Shown here piece after piece: positions 16,502 to 25,782 of a DNA stretch of 64,000 bases; within the stretch, counting starts at the first letter, position 1, and the number at the start of each line of letters is the position of its first letter. The DNA comes from Robertmurraya_A mangrovi (GTDB taxonomy: Bacteria; Bacillota; Bacilli; Bacillales; Cytobacillaceae), in assembly GCF_034427655.1 (NCBI RefSeq), contig NZ_JAXOFX010000006.1, positions 62,001 through 126,000 of the forward strand. Reading direction: 5' to 3'. Below the pieces are notes generated by a model. That model was not told the origin of the DNA, did not search any database, and was given only the letters and a program-made list of their open reading frames with translations. The translations under genes were made by a program, and so were the position numbers.

Positions 16502-17773
16502 TTAAATTAATAAACTAAATAACACCGGGTTTTTATTCAACTCTATATATCGAATGTGGTTCTGGTTGAATCTAGAAATGAGTGGCTCATACCCCTCCTT
16601 ATTTTTCAGTTCAATTCCGACGAGGGCTGGTCCGTTTTCTTTATTATTTTTCTTAATATATTCAAACCTTGTAATATCATCATCCTTGCCTAAGCCTTTA
16701 ACGAGAAATTCTTGCAGTGCACCTGAGCGCTGTGGGAATTCGACAATAAAATAATGCTTTAACCCCTCGTAAATAAGGGATCTTTCTTTCATATCCTGCA
16801 TTCGATCAATATCATTATTTCCGCCGCTTATGATGCAAACAACCGTTTTCCCTTTAATTTCTTCTCTATAAAAATCTAAGGCAGCAATGGACAAAGCACC
16901 AGCTGGCTCGACAATGATGGCATTTTTTGTATACAGATCTATAATGGTTGTACAAACCTTTCCCTCTGGAACGACTACGATGTCATCCAATACTTCATTA
17001 CAAATCTCAAAAGTAAGATTTCCGACTCGTTTAACGGCTGCTCCATCCACGAATGGATCAATCGTTTCTAGCTCAACGTTTTTCCCGTGTCTAAAAGCTT
17101 CTTTCATTGAAGCAGCACCAGCTGGTTCCACTCCAATAATGTTAGTGGAAGGACTCACACCCTTAAAATATGTCCCGATCCCCGATGCTAACCCACCACC
17201 TCCAATAGCGGTGAATACGTAATCGATTTGTTTATCGATATCATTATTGATTTCAACAGCGACTGTACCTTGACCGGCGATTACGGATGAATTGTCGAAT
17301 GGATGAATAAAGGTCTTACCATGCTTATCACAATAACGCTGTGCTTCTTGAAAGGCGGTATCAAAGGTGTCACCGACTAAAATAATTTCAGCAAACTCTC
17401 CCCCAAAACGTTCAACCTGTAACACTTTCTGTTTCGGGGTCGTCGTTGGCATAAAGATTTTCGACTCCACCTTTAATAAGTGACAGGTGTATGCCACTCC
17501 TTGTGCATGATTTCCAGCACTTGCGCACACCACCCCATTTTGTAGCTGCTCCTCGGATAAATTCCGAATAAAATTGTAAGCACCGCGGATTTTAAACGAA
17601 CGAATCATTTGCAAATCTTCTCGTTTCACATAAACATCACATTCGTATTGTTCCGATAAATTCGGATCCCGTTGTAGCGGCGTTTTAAGAACAATATCCT
17701 TTAGCCGATTATGTGCCATCAGGACATCTTCAAGCTTCACTCTCTCCTTCGTACCTTGAACCATTTCAATCAT
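16502..17773 (-). CDS. ilvA: Threonine deaminase
   Basis: 423 residues, close to the 422 of Bacillus subtilis IlvA. The PLP lysine is Lys61 in RSFKIRGAYN, and the glycine loop of the fold-type II family (GGGGLASG) is present. A C-terminal ACT-like domain follows (KHYFIVEFPQRSGALQEFL), showing this is the biosynthetic, isoleucine-regulated type. It converts threonine to 2-oxobutanoate, the first committed step to isoleucine. It is the last gene of the ilv operon, 15 nt after ilvD. Confidence 0.94.
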   Translation of the reverse strand: MIEMVQGTKERVKLEDVLMAHNRLKDIVLKTPLQRDPNLSEQYECDVYVKREDLQMIRSFKIRGAYNFIRNLSEEQLQNGVVCASAGNHAQGVAYTCHLLKVESKIFMPTTTPKQKVLQVERFGGEFAEIILVGDTFDTAFQEAQRYCDKHGKTFIHPFDNSSVIAGQGTVAVEINNDIDKQIDYVFTAIGGGGLASGIGTYFKGVSPSTNIIGVEPAGAASMKEAFRHGKNVELETIDPFVDGAAVKRVGNLTFEICNEVLDDIVVVPEGKVCTTIIDLYTKNAIIVEPAGALSIAALDFYREEIKGKTVVCIISGGNNDIDRMQDMKERSLIYEGLKHYFIVEFPQRSGALQEFLVKGLGKDDDITRFEYIKKNNKENGPALVGIELKNKEGYEPLISRFNQNHIRYIELNKNPVLFSLLI

Positions 17774-17788
17774 TCCTTATTATTAAAG

Positions 17789-19465
17789 TTACTCTGGCAT
17801 TTTGAGTACTGCGCCTGTATTCGCTGATGTGACCATTGCCGCATAACGTCCTAACCAGCCTGTTTTGACTTTTGGACTTGGCCTTTTCCATTCTTGTCGG
17901 CGTTTTTCTAGTTCTTCTTCACTGACTTTTACTTCTAAAAGACGTTCTTCCACATCAATGCATACGATATCTCCTTGTTGTAAAAGGGCGATTTCCCCTC
18001 CTGCTGCTGCCTCTGGTGAAATATGTCCCACAGAAATTCCCCTTGATGCACCTGAAAAGCGACCGTCCGTCAACAGAGCGACATCGGCATCCAATCCCAT
18101 TCCTGCAATCGCAGATGTCGGTGCCAACATTTCCGGCATTCCCGGTCCACCTCTTGGGCCTTCATAACGAATGACGACAACATCTCCTTTTTGTACTTTG
18201 CCGAGCATCATTCCAGCAAGCGCTTCTTCCTGCGAGTGAAAAATAACACATGGTCCTTCAAATCGCTTCACGGAAGTGGCACCACTTTTAATAACCGCCC
18301 CGTCTTTGGCCAGGTTTCCTTTCAGAATACGAAGGCCACCTTCCTGACTATGTGGGTTATTTAGGGTATGAATGACCTCTCGATCTTGAATGTCTGCATC
18401 CGCGATATTTTCTCTGAGTGTGTGACCTGTAACCGTGATGCGGTCAAGGTGAAGAGTTCCTTCTTTTCTACTTAACTCTTTTAAAATTGCACTAATACCA
18501 CCAGCGCGGTCAATGTCCTCCATATGCCAATTAGAAGCAGGACTAACCTTACATAAATGGGGAACATGACGTGAAATTTCATCAATCCGACTCAAATCGT
18601 ACTCAAGTCCCGCTTCATGGGCAATTGCCAACGTATGTAGGACCGTGTTGGTCGAACCTCCCATTGCCATATCCAGTGCGAATGCATCATCAATCGCTTC
18701 TTTTGTGACAATATCACGAGGTTTAATATCTTTCTCGATTAATAACTTTAGCTTTTCAGCAGCCTGTTTGATTAGATTTTTCCTTCGCGGATCGGTTGCT
18801 AAAATGCTTCCATTACCAGGGAGTGCAAGCCCTAATACTTCGCATAAACAGTTCATGGAATTTGCCGTAAACATTCCTGAGCATGAACCACAGGAAGGAC
18901 ATCCATGATCTTCAATGTCCTTTAATTCTTCCTCTGAGATTTTCCCAGATTGATAGGCTCCAACTCCTTCAAACACAGAACTTAAATCAACGACTTTACC
19001 CTTTGACGTTTTCCCCGCAGCCATGGGTCCTCCAGAAACGAAAACGGTTGGAATATTGACTCTCATCGCCGCCATCATCATACCCGGTGTGATTTTGTCA
19101 CAGTTTGGAATACAAATCATCCCATCAAACCAGTGAGCATTGACCACCGTTTCGACTGAATCCGCGATGATTTCACGGCTCGGTAGCGAATAACGCATTC
19201 CAATATGCCCCATCGCAATTCCATCATCTACCCCAATCGTATTAAACTCAAATGGAACCATGCCCGCCTCCCTAACTGCTTCTTTCACAAGGCGGCCGAA
19301 CTCATTTAGATGCATATGACCTGGAATGATTTCAATAAAAGAATTGCAAATCGCTACAAATGGTTTATCAAAATCTTCATCCTTTAATCCAGTCGCCTTC
19401 AGTAAACTACGATGTGGTGCCCGGTCAAATCCCCTTTTAATTTTGTCGCTTCTCATCTCAACCAT
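17789..19465 (-). CDS. ilvD: Dihydroxy-acid dehydratase
   Basis: 558 residues, the full length of the family. The iron-sulfur ligand region reads GCPSCGSCSGMFTANSMNCL, preceded by CIPNCDKITPGMMMA; GGPGMPEM and DGRFSGASRG near the C-terminus are the IlvD/Edd signature. It dehydrates dihydroxyvalerate and dihydroxymethylvalerate to the keto acids for valine and isoleucine. It lies between ilvC and ilvA, separated from ilvC by a 132-nt gap that contains three tandem repeats. Confidence 0.95.
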   Translation of the reverse strand: MVEMRSDKIKRGFDRAPHRSLLKATGLKDEDFDKPFVAICNSFIEIIPGHMHLNEFGRLVKEAVREAGMVPFEFNTIGVDDGIAMGHIGMRYSLPSREIIADSVETVVNAHWFDGMICIPNCDKITPGMMMAAMRVNIPTVFVSGGPMAAGKTSKGKVVDLSSVFEGVGAYQSGKISEEELKDIEDHGCPSCGSCSGMFTANSMNCLCEVLGLALPGNGSILATDPRRKNLIKQAAEKLKLLIEKDIKPRDIVTKEAIDDAFALDMAMGGSTNTVLHTLAIAHEAGLEYDLSRIDEISRHVPHLCKVSPASNWHMEDIDRAGGISAILKELSRKEGTLHLDRITVTGHTLRENIADADIQDREVIHTLNNPHSQEGGLRILKGNLAKDGAVIKSGATSVKRFEGPCVIFHSQEEALAGMMLGKVQKGDVVVIRYEGPRGGPGMPEMLAPTSAIAGMGLDADVALLTDGRFSGASRGISVGHISPEAAAGGEIALLQQGDIVCIDVEERLLEVKVSEEELEKRRQEWKRPSPKVKTGWLGRYAAMVTSANTGAVLKMPE

Positions 19466-19507
19466 TTCCCTTCATCATTGAAATCTCTCTTTTTCGTTGG
19501 TTTTAGC

Positions 19508-19601
19508 TTTGGTACTACATTGCGTTCTTTGCATTATGGTTTTGTACTACATTGAGTTTATTGCATTTTGGTTTTGTACTATATTGCGTTCATTGCATTA
19601 T
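19508..19601. repeat. Three tandem 32-bp repeats between ilvC and ilvD
   Basis: Units at 19508-19537, 19538-19569 and 19570-19601 share the form TTTTGTACTACATTGCGTTC followed by (A/T)TTGCATTAT. The last unit runs into the ilvC stop codon. The unit has no clear internal symmetry and no visible coding capacity. It may be slippage-derived spacer DNA or an RNA element between the two cistrons. Confidence 0.7.
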
Positions 19602-20587
19602 GCTTCTTTAATCCAACTCATCATCTCCCGTAATTGTGAGCCCACTTCCTCAAGCGGATGAATTTGTTCGGCTTTTTTCATCGCATAATACGTTGGACGT
19701 CCCGCCTGATTTTCTAAAATCCACTTTTTCGCAAATTCTCCTTGTTGAATTTCTTTAAGAACTTGTTTCATCTCCTTTTTCGTCTCTTCTGTAACCATTC
19801 TCGAGCCAGTTACATAGTCACCGAACTCAGCTGTATCGGAAATGGAATGGCGCATGGCTGTTAAACCACCCTCGTACATCAAGTCAACAATCAGCTTCAA
19901 TTCATGCAAGCATTCGAAATAGGCAATCTCCGGGCGATAACCCGCTTCGGTCAGCGTTTCAAAACCAGCTTTTACAAGAGCCGTAACGCCTCCGCAAAGG
20001 ACCGCCTGCTCACCGAACAAATCAGTTTCTGTTTCTTCTTGGAATGAAGTCTCAATGACACCCGCACGCGTACAGCCGATTCCTTTCGCATAAGCTAGCG
20101 CCACATCAAGGGCACTTCCTGTTGCATCCTGATGGACAGCCACTAGTGCTGGAACCCCCTTCCCTTCATTAAACACCCGGCGGACAAGGTGCCCTGGACT
20201 TTTCGGTGCGACCATGGCCACATCAACATAGTTTGGAGCTTGAATTTGTCCAAAATGAACATTAAAACCGTGAGAGAAAAGCAACATTTGCCCTTCACGT
20301 AAATGTGGTTCTACTTCTTTTCGAAATACTTTTGCCTGTTGCTCATCAGGAAGCAAAACTTGTACCACATCCGCTGTTTGAACCACTTTTTCAACAGACA
20401 TCACTTGAAAGCCGTCTTGTTCGGCTTGCTGAAAGGATTTCCCTTGGCGTACACCAACGACTACTTTTACACCAGAGTCACGTAAATTCTTTGCTTGAGC
20501 ATGGCCTTGTGAGCCGTATCCAACAACTGCAACGGTTTTCCCCATTAATACCTCTAGCTGAGCATCTTTATCGTAATATGTTTTCAT
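19598..20587 (-). CDS. ilvC: Ketol-acid reductoisomerase (class I)
   Basis: 329 residues, the short class I form. The Rossmann motif is GYGSQGHAQAKNLRDSG near residue 23, and the metal- and substrate-binding acidic residues lie in DLFGEQAVLCGG and ECLHELKLIVDLMYEGG. It isomerises and reduces acetolactate or acetohydroxybutyrate. It begins 14 nt after ilvN. The C-terminal codons are the first bases of the third 32-bp repeat, so the repeat array abuts the gene end. Confidence 0.95.
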   Translation of the reverse strand: MKTYYDKDAQLEVLMGKTVAVVGYGSQGHAQAKNLRDSGVKVVVGVRQGKSFQQAEQDGFQVMSVEKVVQTADVVQVLLPDEQQAKVFRKEVEPHLREGQMLLFSHGFNVHFGQIQAPNYVDVAMVAPKSPGHLVRRVFNEGKGVPALVAVHQDATGSALDVALAYAKGIGCTRAGVIETSFQEETETDLFGEQAVLCGGVTALVKAGFETLTEAGYRPEIAYFECLHELKLIVDLMYEGGLTAMRHSISDTAEFGDYVTGSRMVTEETKKEMKQVLKEIQQGEFAKKWILENQAGRPTYYAMKKAEQIHPLEEVGSQLREMMSWIKEA

Positions 20588-20601
20588 CTTTCTCCAACTC
20601 C

Positions 20602-20832
20602 CTATAATTTTTCGACTTGTCGTACATCAATCAATTTGTTCAACTGGCGGACGAGCAGTATGGCTTCTGATTCCGTACACGCCGCCGTAATTTTCATTTG
20701 TGAAACTTCTTTCATTTCTTGTTCATTTAAGTGTAAAGAAGAAATATTATATCCGCGCCGTGCAAAAACACTGCTTACCCGTAATAACACGCCTGGATCA
20801 TTTGTAACCACTAATGAGAATGTTTGATTCAT
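20602..20832 (-). CDS. ilvN: Acetolactate synthase small subunit, short single-ACT form
   Basis: 76 residues from the ATG at 20832, which overlaps the ilvB stop as ATGA; a GTG three codons upstream lies within the ribosome site. The protein is one ACT domain (FSLVVTNDPGVLLRVSSVFARRGYNISSL). It lacks the C-terminal half found in the roughly 170-residue IlvH/IlvN of Bacillus subtilis and resembles in length the 87-residue IlvM. It should regulate IlvB, encoded immediately upstream, by feedback. The family assignment is firm; whether it confers valine sensitivity cannot be read here. Confidence 0.88.
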   Translation of the reverse strand: MNQTFSLVVTNDPGVLLRVSSVFARRGYNISSLHLNEQEMKEVSQMKITAACTESEAILLVRQLNKLIDVRQVEKL

Positions 20833-22553
20833 TCCTCCCACCTCTTCATAACCATCTCGTGATTTCCTTTATTGGGAGGAACCATTGGGAATACATTTTC
20901 CTCCTCCACAACATGGAAGTCGACAACAACAGGTCCTTGGTGAAGAAAGGCTTCCTGCATCGCGTGCTTTGCTTCCGTTGGAGTTTTAGCACGTAATCCT
21001 TTTACCCCATAAGCTTCTGCGACCTTAACAAAATCAGGTGACCCGATTTTTGATTCAGATAATCGGTTGTCGTAGAACATTTCTTGCCACTGTCTGACCA
21101 TTCCGAGGAAATGGTTATTGATGATAAATACCTTTACAGGGATCTGGTTCTCAGCAATCGTCTGTAGTTCTTGAATATTCATTTGAAAGGACGCATCACC
21201 CGCTAGGCAGATAACCAGCTTATTTTCTGCTGCTAGCTTGGCGCCGATTGCTGCTGGAAAGCCAAATCCCATGGTTCCTAACCCGCCTGAAGTTAGGAAT
21301 GTACGCGGGTTCCTTGCTTTATAGAAATGAGCCGCCCACATTTGATGCTGGCCCACTTCAGTTGTGACGATTGCTTCACCCTTCGTTAATTCACTAACTA
21401 GGTCAATCACAAACTGCGGTTTTAGCTCTGACTCTTTGTTTTCATAGGAAAGTGGATATTCCTCTTGCCAGTCTTTGACCTCTTTTAGCCACTTATCTGT
21501 TTGACCCTGGGTGGACATTTCTAACAACAGTTGCAAAGCTTGTTTCACATCCGATCTAATTGGATAATCCACCATTACATTTTTATGAAATTCTGCCGGA
21601 TCTATATCCACATGGACTTTCTTAGATTGAGGGGAGAAAAGCTCGAGCTTTCCTGTTACCCGGTCGTCAAATCGAACACCAAAAGCTAGTAGCAAGTCAC
21701 ACTCCGTTACAGCCATATTTGCCGCATATGTACCGTGCATTCCTAACATTCCTAAGAACAGTGGATCATCCGCTGGAAAAGCCCCGAGTCCCATTAAAGT
21801 GGACACAACAGGAATATGATTTTTCCTTGCAAATGTTAAAAGTTCCTCTGATGCCTCTCCGTGAATAATGCCTCCTCCAATATAGAGGAGCGGCCGTTTG
21901 GCTTCTGAAATCGCTTGGGCTACTATTTCAATTTGCTGTTTATTCGGTTCTGGCTTCGGTTCGTAACCTGGAATAGACAAATCTCCTGTATGAAAATGAG
22001 TAACCCAATCATTTTGTACATCCTTTGGAATATCAATGAGAACCGGTCCCGGTCGGCCACTCGTCGCGATATAAAAGGCTTCTTTTATGATACGTGACAG
22101 CTGTTTAATGTCTCTTACTTGATAATTATGTTTTGTAACGGGAACCGTGATTCCAACCACATCCGCCTCTTGAAAACCATCTTTACCAATGAGTGATTTA
22201 GCCACCTGCCCTGTAATCACCACTAAGGGAGTAGAGTCCATATGTGCGTCGGCTAAACCGGTTACTAAGTTCGTTGCCCCAGGACCGGAAGTGGCGAAAA
22301 CAACCCCAACTTTGCCTGAGGCTCTCGCGTATCCCTCCGCCGCATGGATGGCCGCTTGTTCATGCCGGGTTAAAATATGTTGAAGGTTGCTACCATATAA
22401 GGCATCATAAATCGGTAGAATCGCTCCTCCCGGATAACCAAATACCGTAGTTACACCTAACTCTTCCAAACTTTGAATGACATGTGCAGCACCTGTTACT
22501 TTCCTTGTTTCTGTAAAAACAACTTCCTCATATGAAGCGTGTTTTGCCTCCAT
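20829..22553 (-). CDS. ilvB: Acetolactate synthase large subunit
   Basis: 574 residues with the three-domain architecture of ThDP enzymes. The catalytic Glu region reads TRHEQAAIHAAEGYARASG near residue 60. The ThDP/Mg motif begins GDASFQMNIQEL and ends at FIINN. FAD-binding type sequences in the middle domain agree with catabolic-independent, biosynthetic AHAS. It condenses pyruvate with pyruvate or 2-oxobutanoate. It is followed by ilvN in an ATGA overlap, so the two subunits are made together. Confidence 0.95.
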   Translation of the reverse strand: MEAKHASYEEVVFTETRKVTGAAHVIQSLEELGVTTVFGYPGGAILPIYDALYGSNLQHILTRHEQAAIHAAEGYARASGKVGVVFATSGPGATNLVTGLADAHMDSTPLVVITGQVAKSLIGKDGFQEADVVGITVPVTKHNYQVRDIKQLSRIIKEAFYIATSGRPGPVLIDIPKDVQNDWVTHFHTGDLSIPGYEPKPEPNKQQIEIVAQAISEAKRPLLYIGGGIIHGEASEELLTFARKNHIPVVSTLMGLGAFPADDPLFLGMLGMHGTYAANMAVTECDLLLAFGVRFDDRVTGKLELFSPQSKKVHVDIDPAEFHKNVMVDYPIRSDVKQALQLLLEMSTQGQTDKWLKEVKDWQEEYPLSYENKESELKPQFVIDLVSELTKGEAIVTTEVGQHQMWAAHFYKARNPRTFLTSGGLGTMGFGFPAAIGAKLAAENKLVICLAGDASFQMNIQELQTIAENQIPVKVFIINNHFLGMVRQWQEMFYDNRLSESKIGSPDFVKVAEAYGVKGLRAKTPTEAKHAMQEAFLHQGPVVVDFHVVEEENVFPMVPPNKGNHEMVMKRWEE

Positions 22554-22576
22554 TACTCTTCTCCTTTCTTTTTTTG

Positions 22577-23476
22577 TTAAGCGGGTTGTCCGGCTAATCC
22601 AGGAACACGTACTCCTTTTTCCAACGTTAGTTTTCGGAATTGTTCTATCAGTTGCTTTGTCATCTCTCCCGGTTTTCCATTACTGATTTCTCTGGAATCG
22701 ACCTTAACGACTGGAATGACCTCAGCAGCTGTTCCCGTTAAAAAGACTTCATCTGCTACGTACACATCGTGGCGCGTAAAAGGCTGTTCCTCACACGGAA
22801 TGCCTAACTGTTCACAAAGCTCCATCACAATATTTCGTGTAATCCCTTCAAGTGCCCCAACATAAGCCGGCGGTGTAATCACTTTCCCATTTTTAACGAT
22901 AAAGACGTTGTCTCCTGATCCTTCACAAACATAGCCTTGCTGGTTCAGGACTAGTGCTTCTAAGACACCTGCTTGAGCTGCTTCCAATTTCACGAGCACA
23001 CTGTTCAAATAGTTCAATGACTTAATCCGAGGATCGAGGGCATCCGGCACATTGCGGCGTGTGGCAACCGAAACCACATGAAGGCCATTATCATAAAATT
23101 CTTGCGGAAACAGTTTCAACTGTTCAGCGATAATGATGACACTTGGTTTCTCGCAGCCACTAGGGTCTAGCCCTAGATTCCCTTTTCCACGGGAAACAAT
23201 TAACCGAATGTAGGCATCAGCGTACTCATTGGTTTGCAACGTCTGTAAAACGGCTTGCTCCATCTCCTTCATTGACAGCGGGATTGTTAGTAAAATCGAT
23301 TTAGCCGATTCATAAAGGCGTACCAGATGTTCTTCTAAGCAAAAAACATTTCCTCCATAGCTCCTAATGCCTTCAAACACCCCATCTCCGTATAAAAAAC
23401 CGTGATCATAAACCGATACCACCGCTTTTTCTTTCTCCACCATTTCTCCATTCATGTAGATGTATTGATTTTTCAA
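22577..23476 (-). CDS. ilvE: Branched-chain amino acid aminotransferase
   Basis: 299 residues of fold-type IV. The PLP lysine lies in DPRIKSLNYLNSVL, and the GDGVFEG motif near residue 32 and EGSGDNVFIV are typical of the short IlvE group. It begins with TTG behind AAAGGAGTGACGTAAG. It transfers the amino group in the last step of Val/Ile/Leu synthesis. It is the first gene of the operon, directly downstream of two T-box leaders, so readthrough of both controls all six ilv genes. Confidence 0.93.
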   Translation of the reverse strand: MKNQYIYMNGEMVEKEKAVVSVYDHGFLYGDGVFEGIRSYGGNVFCLEEHLVRLYESAKSILLTIPLSMKEMEQAVLQTLQTNEYADAYIRLIVSRGKGNLGLDPSGCEKPSVIIIAEQLKLFPQEFYDNGLHVVSVATRRNVPDALDPRIKSLNYLNSVLVKLEAAQAGVLEALVLNQQGYVCEGSGDNVFIVKNGKVITPPAYVGALEGITRNIVMELCEQLGIPCEEQPFTRHDVYVADEVFLTGTAAEVIPVVKVDSREISNGKPGEMTKQLIEQFRKLTLEKGVRVPGLAGQPA

Positions 23477-23559
23477 CTTACGTCACTCCTTTAAAATTTT
23501 GGGTCATTCGATAATCAATTGCTGAGACCAATTATTTTTTGTCATATTCTGACTCAAGA

Positions 23560-23880
23560 CATAAAAAATCCCTCGTCACAGCAATCGATTCACTACATAG
23601 TTGTAGCTATCCATTGCTGAGACGAGGGATAATTCGTGGTACCACTCAGCTTCCTTATACTCCTCACGAAATATAAGCTTTGTAAGTCCTATCAGACTCC
23701 CGTCCTGTTACCGGAGACGAACCCGTCGCTCACTACTCGGTTACCCTTTCGCAAGCGCTGCTCGGAGGTGATCTTCGATGATTTGATCGTTACTGCCCTC
23801 ACAGCCTAGGGGCAGCTCTCTGAAAACTCTCTCCATCATCTACTTTCCTCTTCTTTGCATTCATACTATTCTTTATTCTC
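23560..23880 (-). ncRNA. T-box riboswitch 2 (Ile, proximal to ilvE)
   Basis: On the minus strand a full T-box leader is visible: the AG-rich start (GAAGAGGAAAGTAGATGATGG), a stem I with AGAGAG, and the specifier region GAAG-ATC-ACCTCCGAG with ATC (Ile) at 23772-23770. The T-box sequence AGTGGTACCACGAA (about 23634-23647) precedes a terminator, GTCTCAGCAAT... ATTGCTGTGACGAGGG, running into TTTTTT (about 23564-23630). Uncharged tRNA-Ile should stabilise the antiterminator and allow ilv transcription. It is the second of a tandem pair. Confidence 0.9.
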
Positions 23881-23926
23881 AAATACATTTTGTTAAGCAT
23901 GGAAAATTTATACATAAATATTCTTG

Positions 23927-24240
23927 GCACAAAAAAATCTCTCGCCTCAGCAATCAATGACTACACAAATGTAGCTTTGATTGCTGAGGCGAGAGATTCG
24001 CGTTACCACTCAGCTTCCTTATACTCCTCACGAAATATAAGCTTTGTAAGTCCTATCAGACTCCCGTCCTGTTATCGGAGACGAACCCGTCGCTCTCTAC
24101 TCAGTTACCCTTTCGCAAGCGCCGCTCCGAGGTGATTTTCCATGATTCGATCGTTACCGCCCTCACAGCCTAGGGGCAGCTCTCTGAAACTCTCTTCATC
24201 ATTTACTTTCCTCTTCTTCGCAGTTCAAATATGTTACGCC
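23927..24240 (-). ncRNA. T-box riboswitch 1 (Ile, promoter-proximal)
   Basis: The upstream member of the pair has the same layout: stem I, specifier GAAA-ATC-ACCTCGGAG with ATC (Ile) at 24136-24134, T-box core AGTGGTAACGCG (about 24000-24011), and a long, nearly perfect terminator (CTCTCGCCTCAGCAATCAA / complementary arm, about 23930-23995) followed by TTTTTTT. It is highly similar to the downstream copy, indicating a duplication, but the terminator loops and stems differ. Confidence 0.9.
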
Positions 24241-24241
24241 T

Positions 24242-24271
24242 ATTATAGATTTGACTTTTTCTAAATGTCAA
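24242..24271 (-). promoter_or_regulatory. SigA promoter of the ilv operon
   Basis: On the minus strand TTGACA (24271-24266) and TATAAT (24247-24242) match both consensus hexamers exactly and are 18 bp apart. Transcription would start just before T-box 1. I see no equally good promoter between the two T-boxes, so both probably lie on one transcript. Confidence 0.85.
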
Positions 24272-24311
24272 GAGATTTTTTTGCGGTTTTTTCAAAAAAA
24301 AATAAAAGAGT

Positions 24312-24345
24312 AAAAAAACAGGAACCTTTTCTAAGATTCCTGTTT
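24312..24345 (-). terminator. Terminator of the GGDEF gene
   Basis: On the minus strand AACAGGAA and TTCCTGTT pair around TCTTAGAAAAGG and continue into TTTTTAC. It lies 48 nt after the GGDEF stop and just upstream of the ilv promoter. Confidence 0.8.
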
Positions 24346-24392
24346 CACCAACAAAACCATATACTAATATAATAAAAAACACTACTAAAGAG

Positions 24393-25622
24393 TTAAACCA
24401 ATCCGTTTTCTCCCGTAATTCGATTTCTACCTAATCTCTTAGATTGGAAGAGTAGATTATCTGCTTGGATATACCCTTTTTCAATCGTTAAAGGACCTGA
24501 AAAAGTATGGTAGAAGAGCCCAAAGGAGGATGTATATGTAATGTTATGTTCCATCCCATTAAAATCAACCTCTACGCTTTCCTTTTCAAGCTCCTGTCTG
24601 AGTTGTTCAAGTAGTTCGTATGCTTCTTCATAAGTACGGTTCCTTAAGAATAAGGTGAACTCTTCCCCACCGCTCCTAAAAAGAAAGTCATCCTCTTTTA
24701 AAAAGCTTTTTAAATAATTGGCGTAATGTCTGAGCACTTCATCACCGATCGCGTGGTTATAAGTATCATTAATCATTTTGAAACGGTCAATATCGGCGAC
24801 AACAATCCCCATCGTTTCACCTAAAAGGGATAACTCCTTAATCTTTTTATCCATAAAAGCACGATTATGGATTTCTGTTAGAGCATCCTTATAGGCCAGT
24901 ACCTCGAACTGGTCTCTCTCCATCTTATCTTGCAAATTTTTTGTCTTCATGATAATCGAGTGATTCACAAAATAGTTTAGAACCATCAGTCCGATTAAGT
25001 ATTGCCACTGCTGTTGCTGTAGAAATACGAATAATAAACCGTTTGCCAAAATAGTTTTTCCTATATCGAAGAGGTTCCAATAATGATAGAATTGAATCCC
25101 ATCTTTTAGTGTACGAATTTCTTTAATCAGCCAGAAATAGACTAGCATAATGGTGTCGGAGGTAAAGGTTGATACTACTGCAATGATGGTAAAAGTAATC
25201 CAGAATCCGAATGGAATACTGGATAATTCAGGCCATAAAAAGAGATATAAATAATAGGCTACTAGGTTGGCAGCCGAAAACGTGGTGATATTATAAAAAG
25301 TATATAAATAAGGCCGGTCATTCGCCCTCTTTTTCCATATATTCATGAATAGAATCAATAGATTATGTACTATCTCGTATAGGAGAAGCCCAATAGGCCC
25401 TGTATAAATGGCAACAGCAATTCCATAATTAATCGCGTATGCAGTATTTACCCCTTTTAATTCTGATTGAATGCTCAAATGGTAATTAACGATAGAAAAA
25501 AGAATAAACAATAAGAGGGCCAAGAATATGTTCTTTGTGTCTAATTCCACTCTATCTCCGAAGAAAGCAATCATTATGACCAATAAAAAGAGTAGAACTT
25601 TATAAACAAACTCCTTTTTCAA
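24393..25622 (-). CDS. Membrane GGDEF diguanylate cyclase
   Basis: About 409 residues from a TTG at 25622 that follows a G-rich ribosome site (AGTAGGGGGG); a longer frame to 25646 would include that site. The N-terminal 225 residues have about six to seven hydrophobic helices with no recognised sensor family. A short coiled linker (MKTKNLQDKMERDQFEVL) leads to a GGDEF domain with ADIDRFKMINDTYNHAIGDEVL and the active-site loop SGGEEF. The residues five before the loop are KEDD, so the canonical RxxD inhibitory site lacks its Arg. It should make cyclic di-GMP from two GTP. It is monocistronic, with its own terminator. Confidence 0.85.
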   Translation of the reverse strand: MKKEFVYKVLLFLLVIMIAFFGDRVELDTKNIFLALLLFILFSIVNYHLSIQSELKGVNTAYAINYGIAVAIYTGPIGLLLYEIVHNLLILFMNIWKKRANDRPYLYTFYNITTFSAANLVAYYLYLFLWPELSSIPFGFWITFTIIAVVSTFTSDTIMLVYFWLIKEIRTLKDGIQFYHYWNLFDIGKTILANGLLFVFLQQQQWQYLIGLMVLNYFVNHSIIMKTKNLQDKMERDQFEVLAYKDALTEIHNRAFMDKKIKELSLLGETMGIVVADIDRFKMINDTYNHAIGDEVLRHYANYLKSFLKEDDFLFRSGGEEFTLFLRNRTYEEAYELLEQLRQELEKESVEVDFNGMEHNITYTSSFGLFYHTFSGPLTIEKGYIQADNLLFQSKRLGRNRITGENGLV

Positions 25623-25782
25623 CGAAATCCCCCCTACTGTACCCAAATGCCGATTCTAAATATTATATTATAATAATATCATAACAATTTAATGGTTTAG
25701 TATTTAATTTATTATATCATATTTCGCCAATATTTTTAATTTTCTAACTAGTTTCTGTTATCTAAGATTTTTTCCGTTATTA

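Noticed and set aside
23890..24135. Plus-strand open frame across the upstream T-box
   Set aside because: It is antisense to a structured riboswitch and its translation reflects the T-box sequence; no ribosome site.
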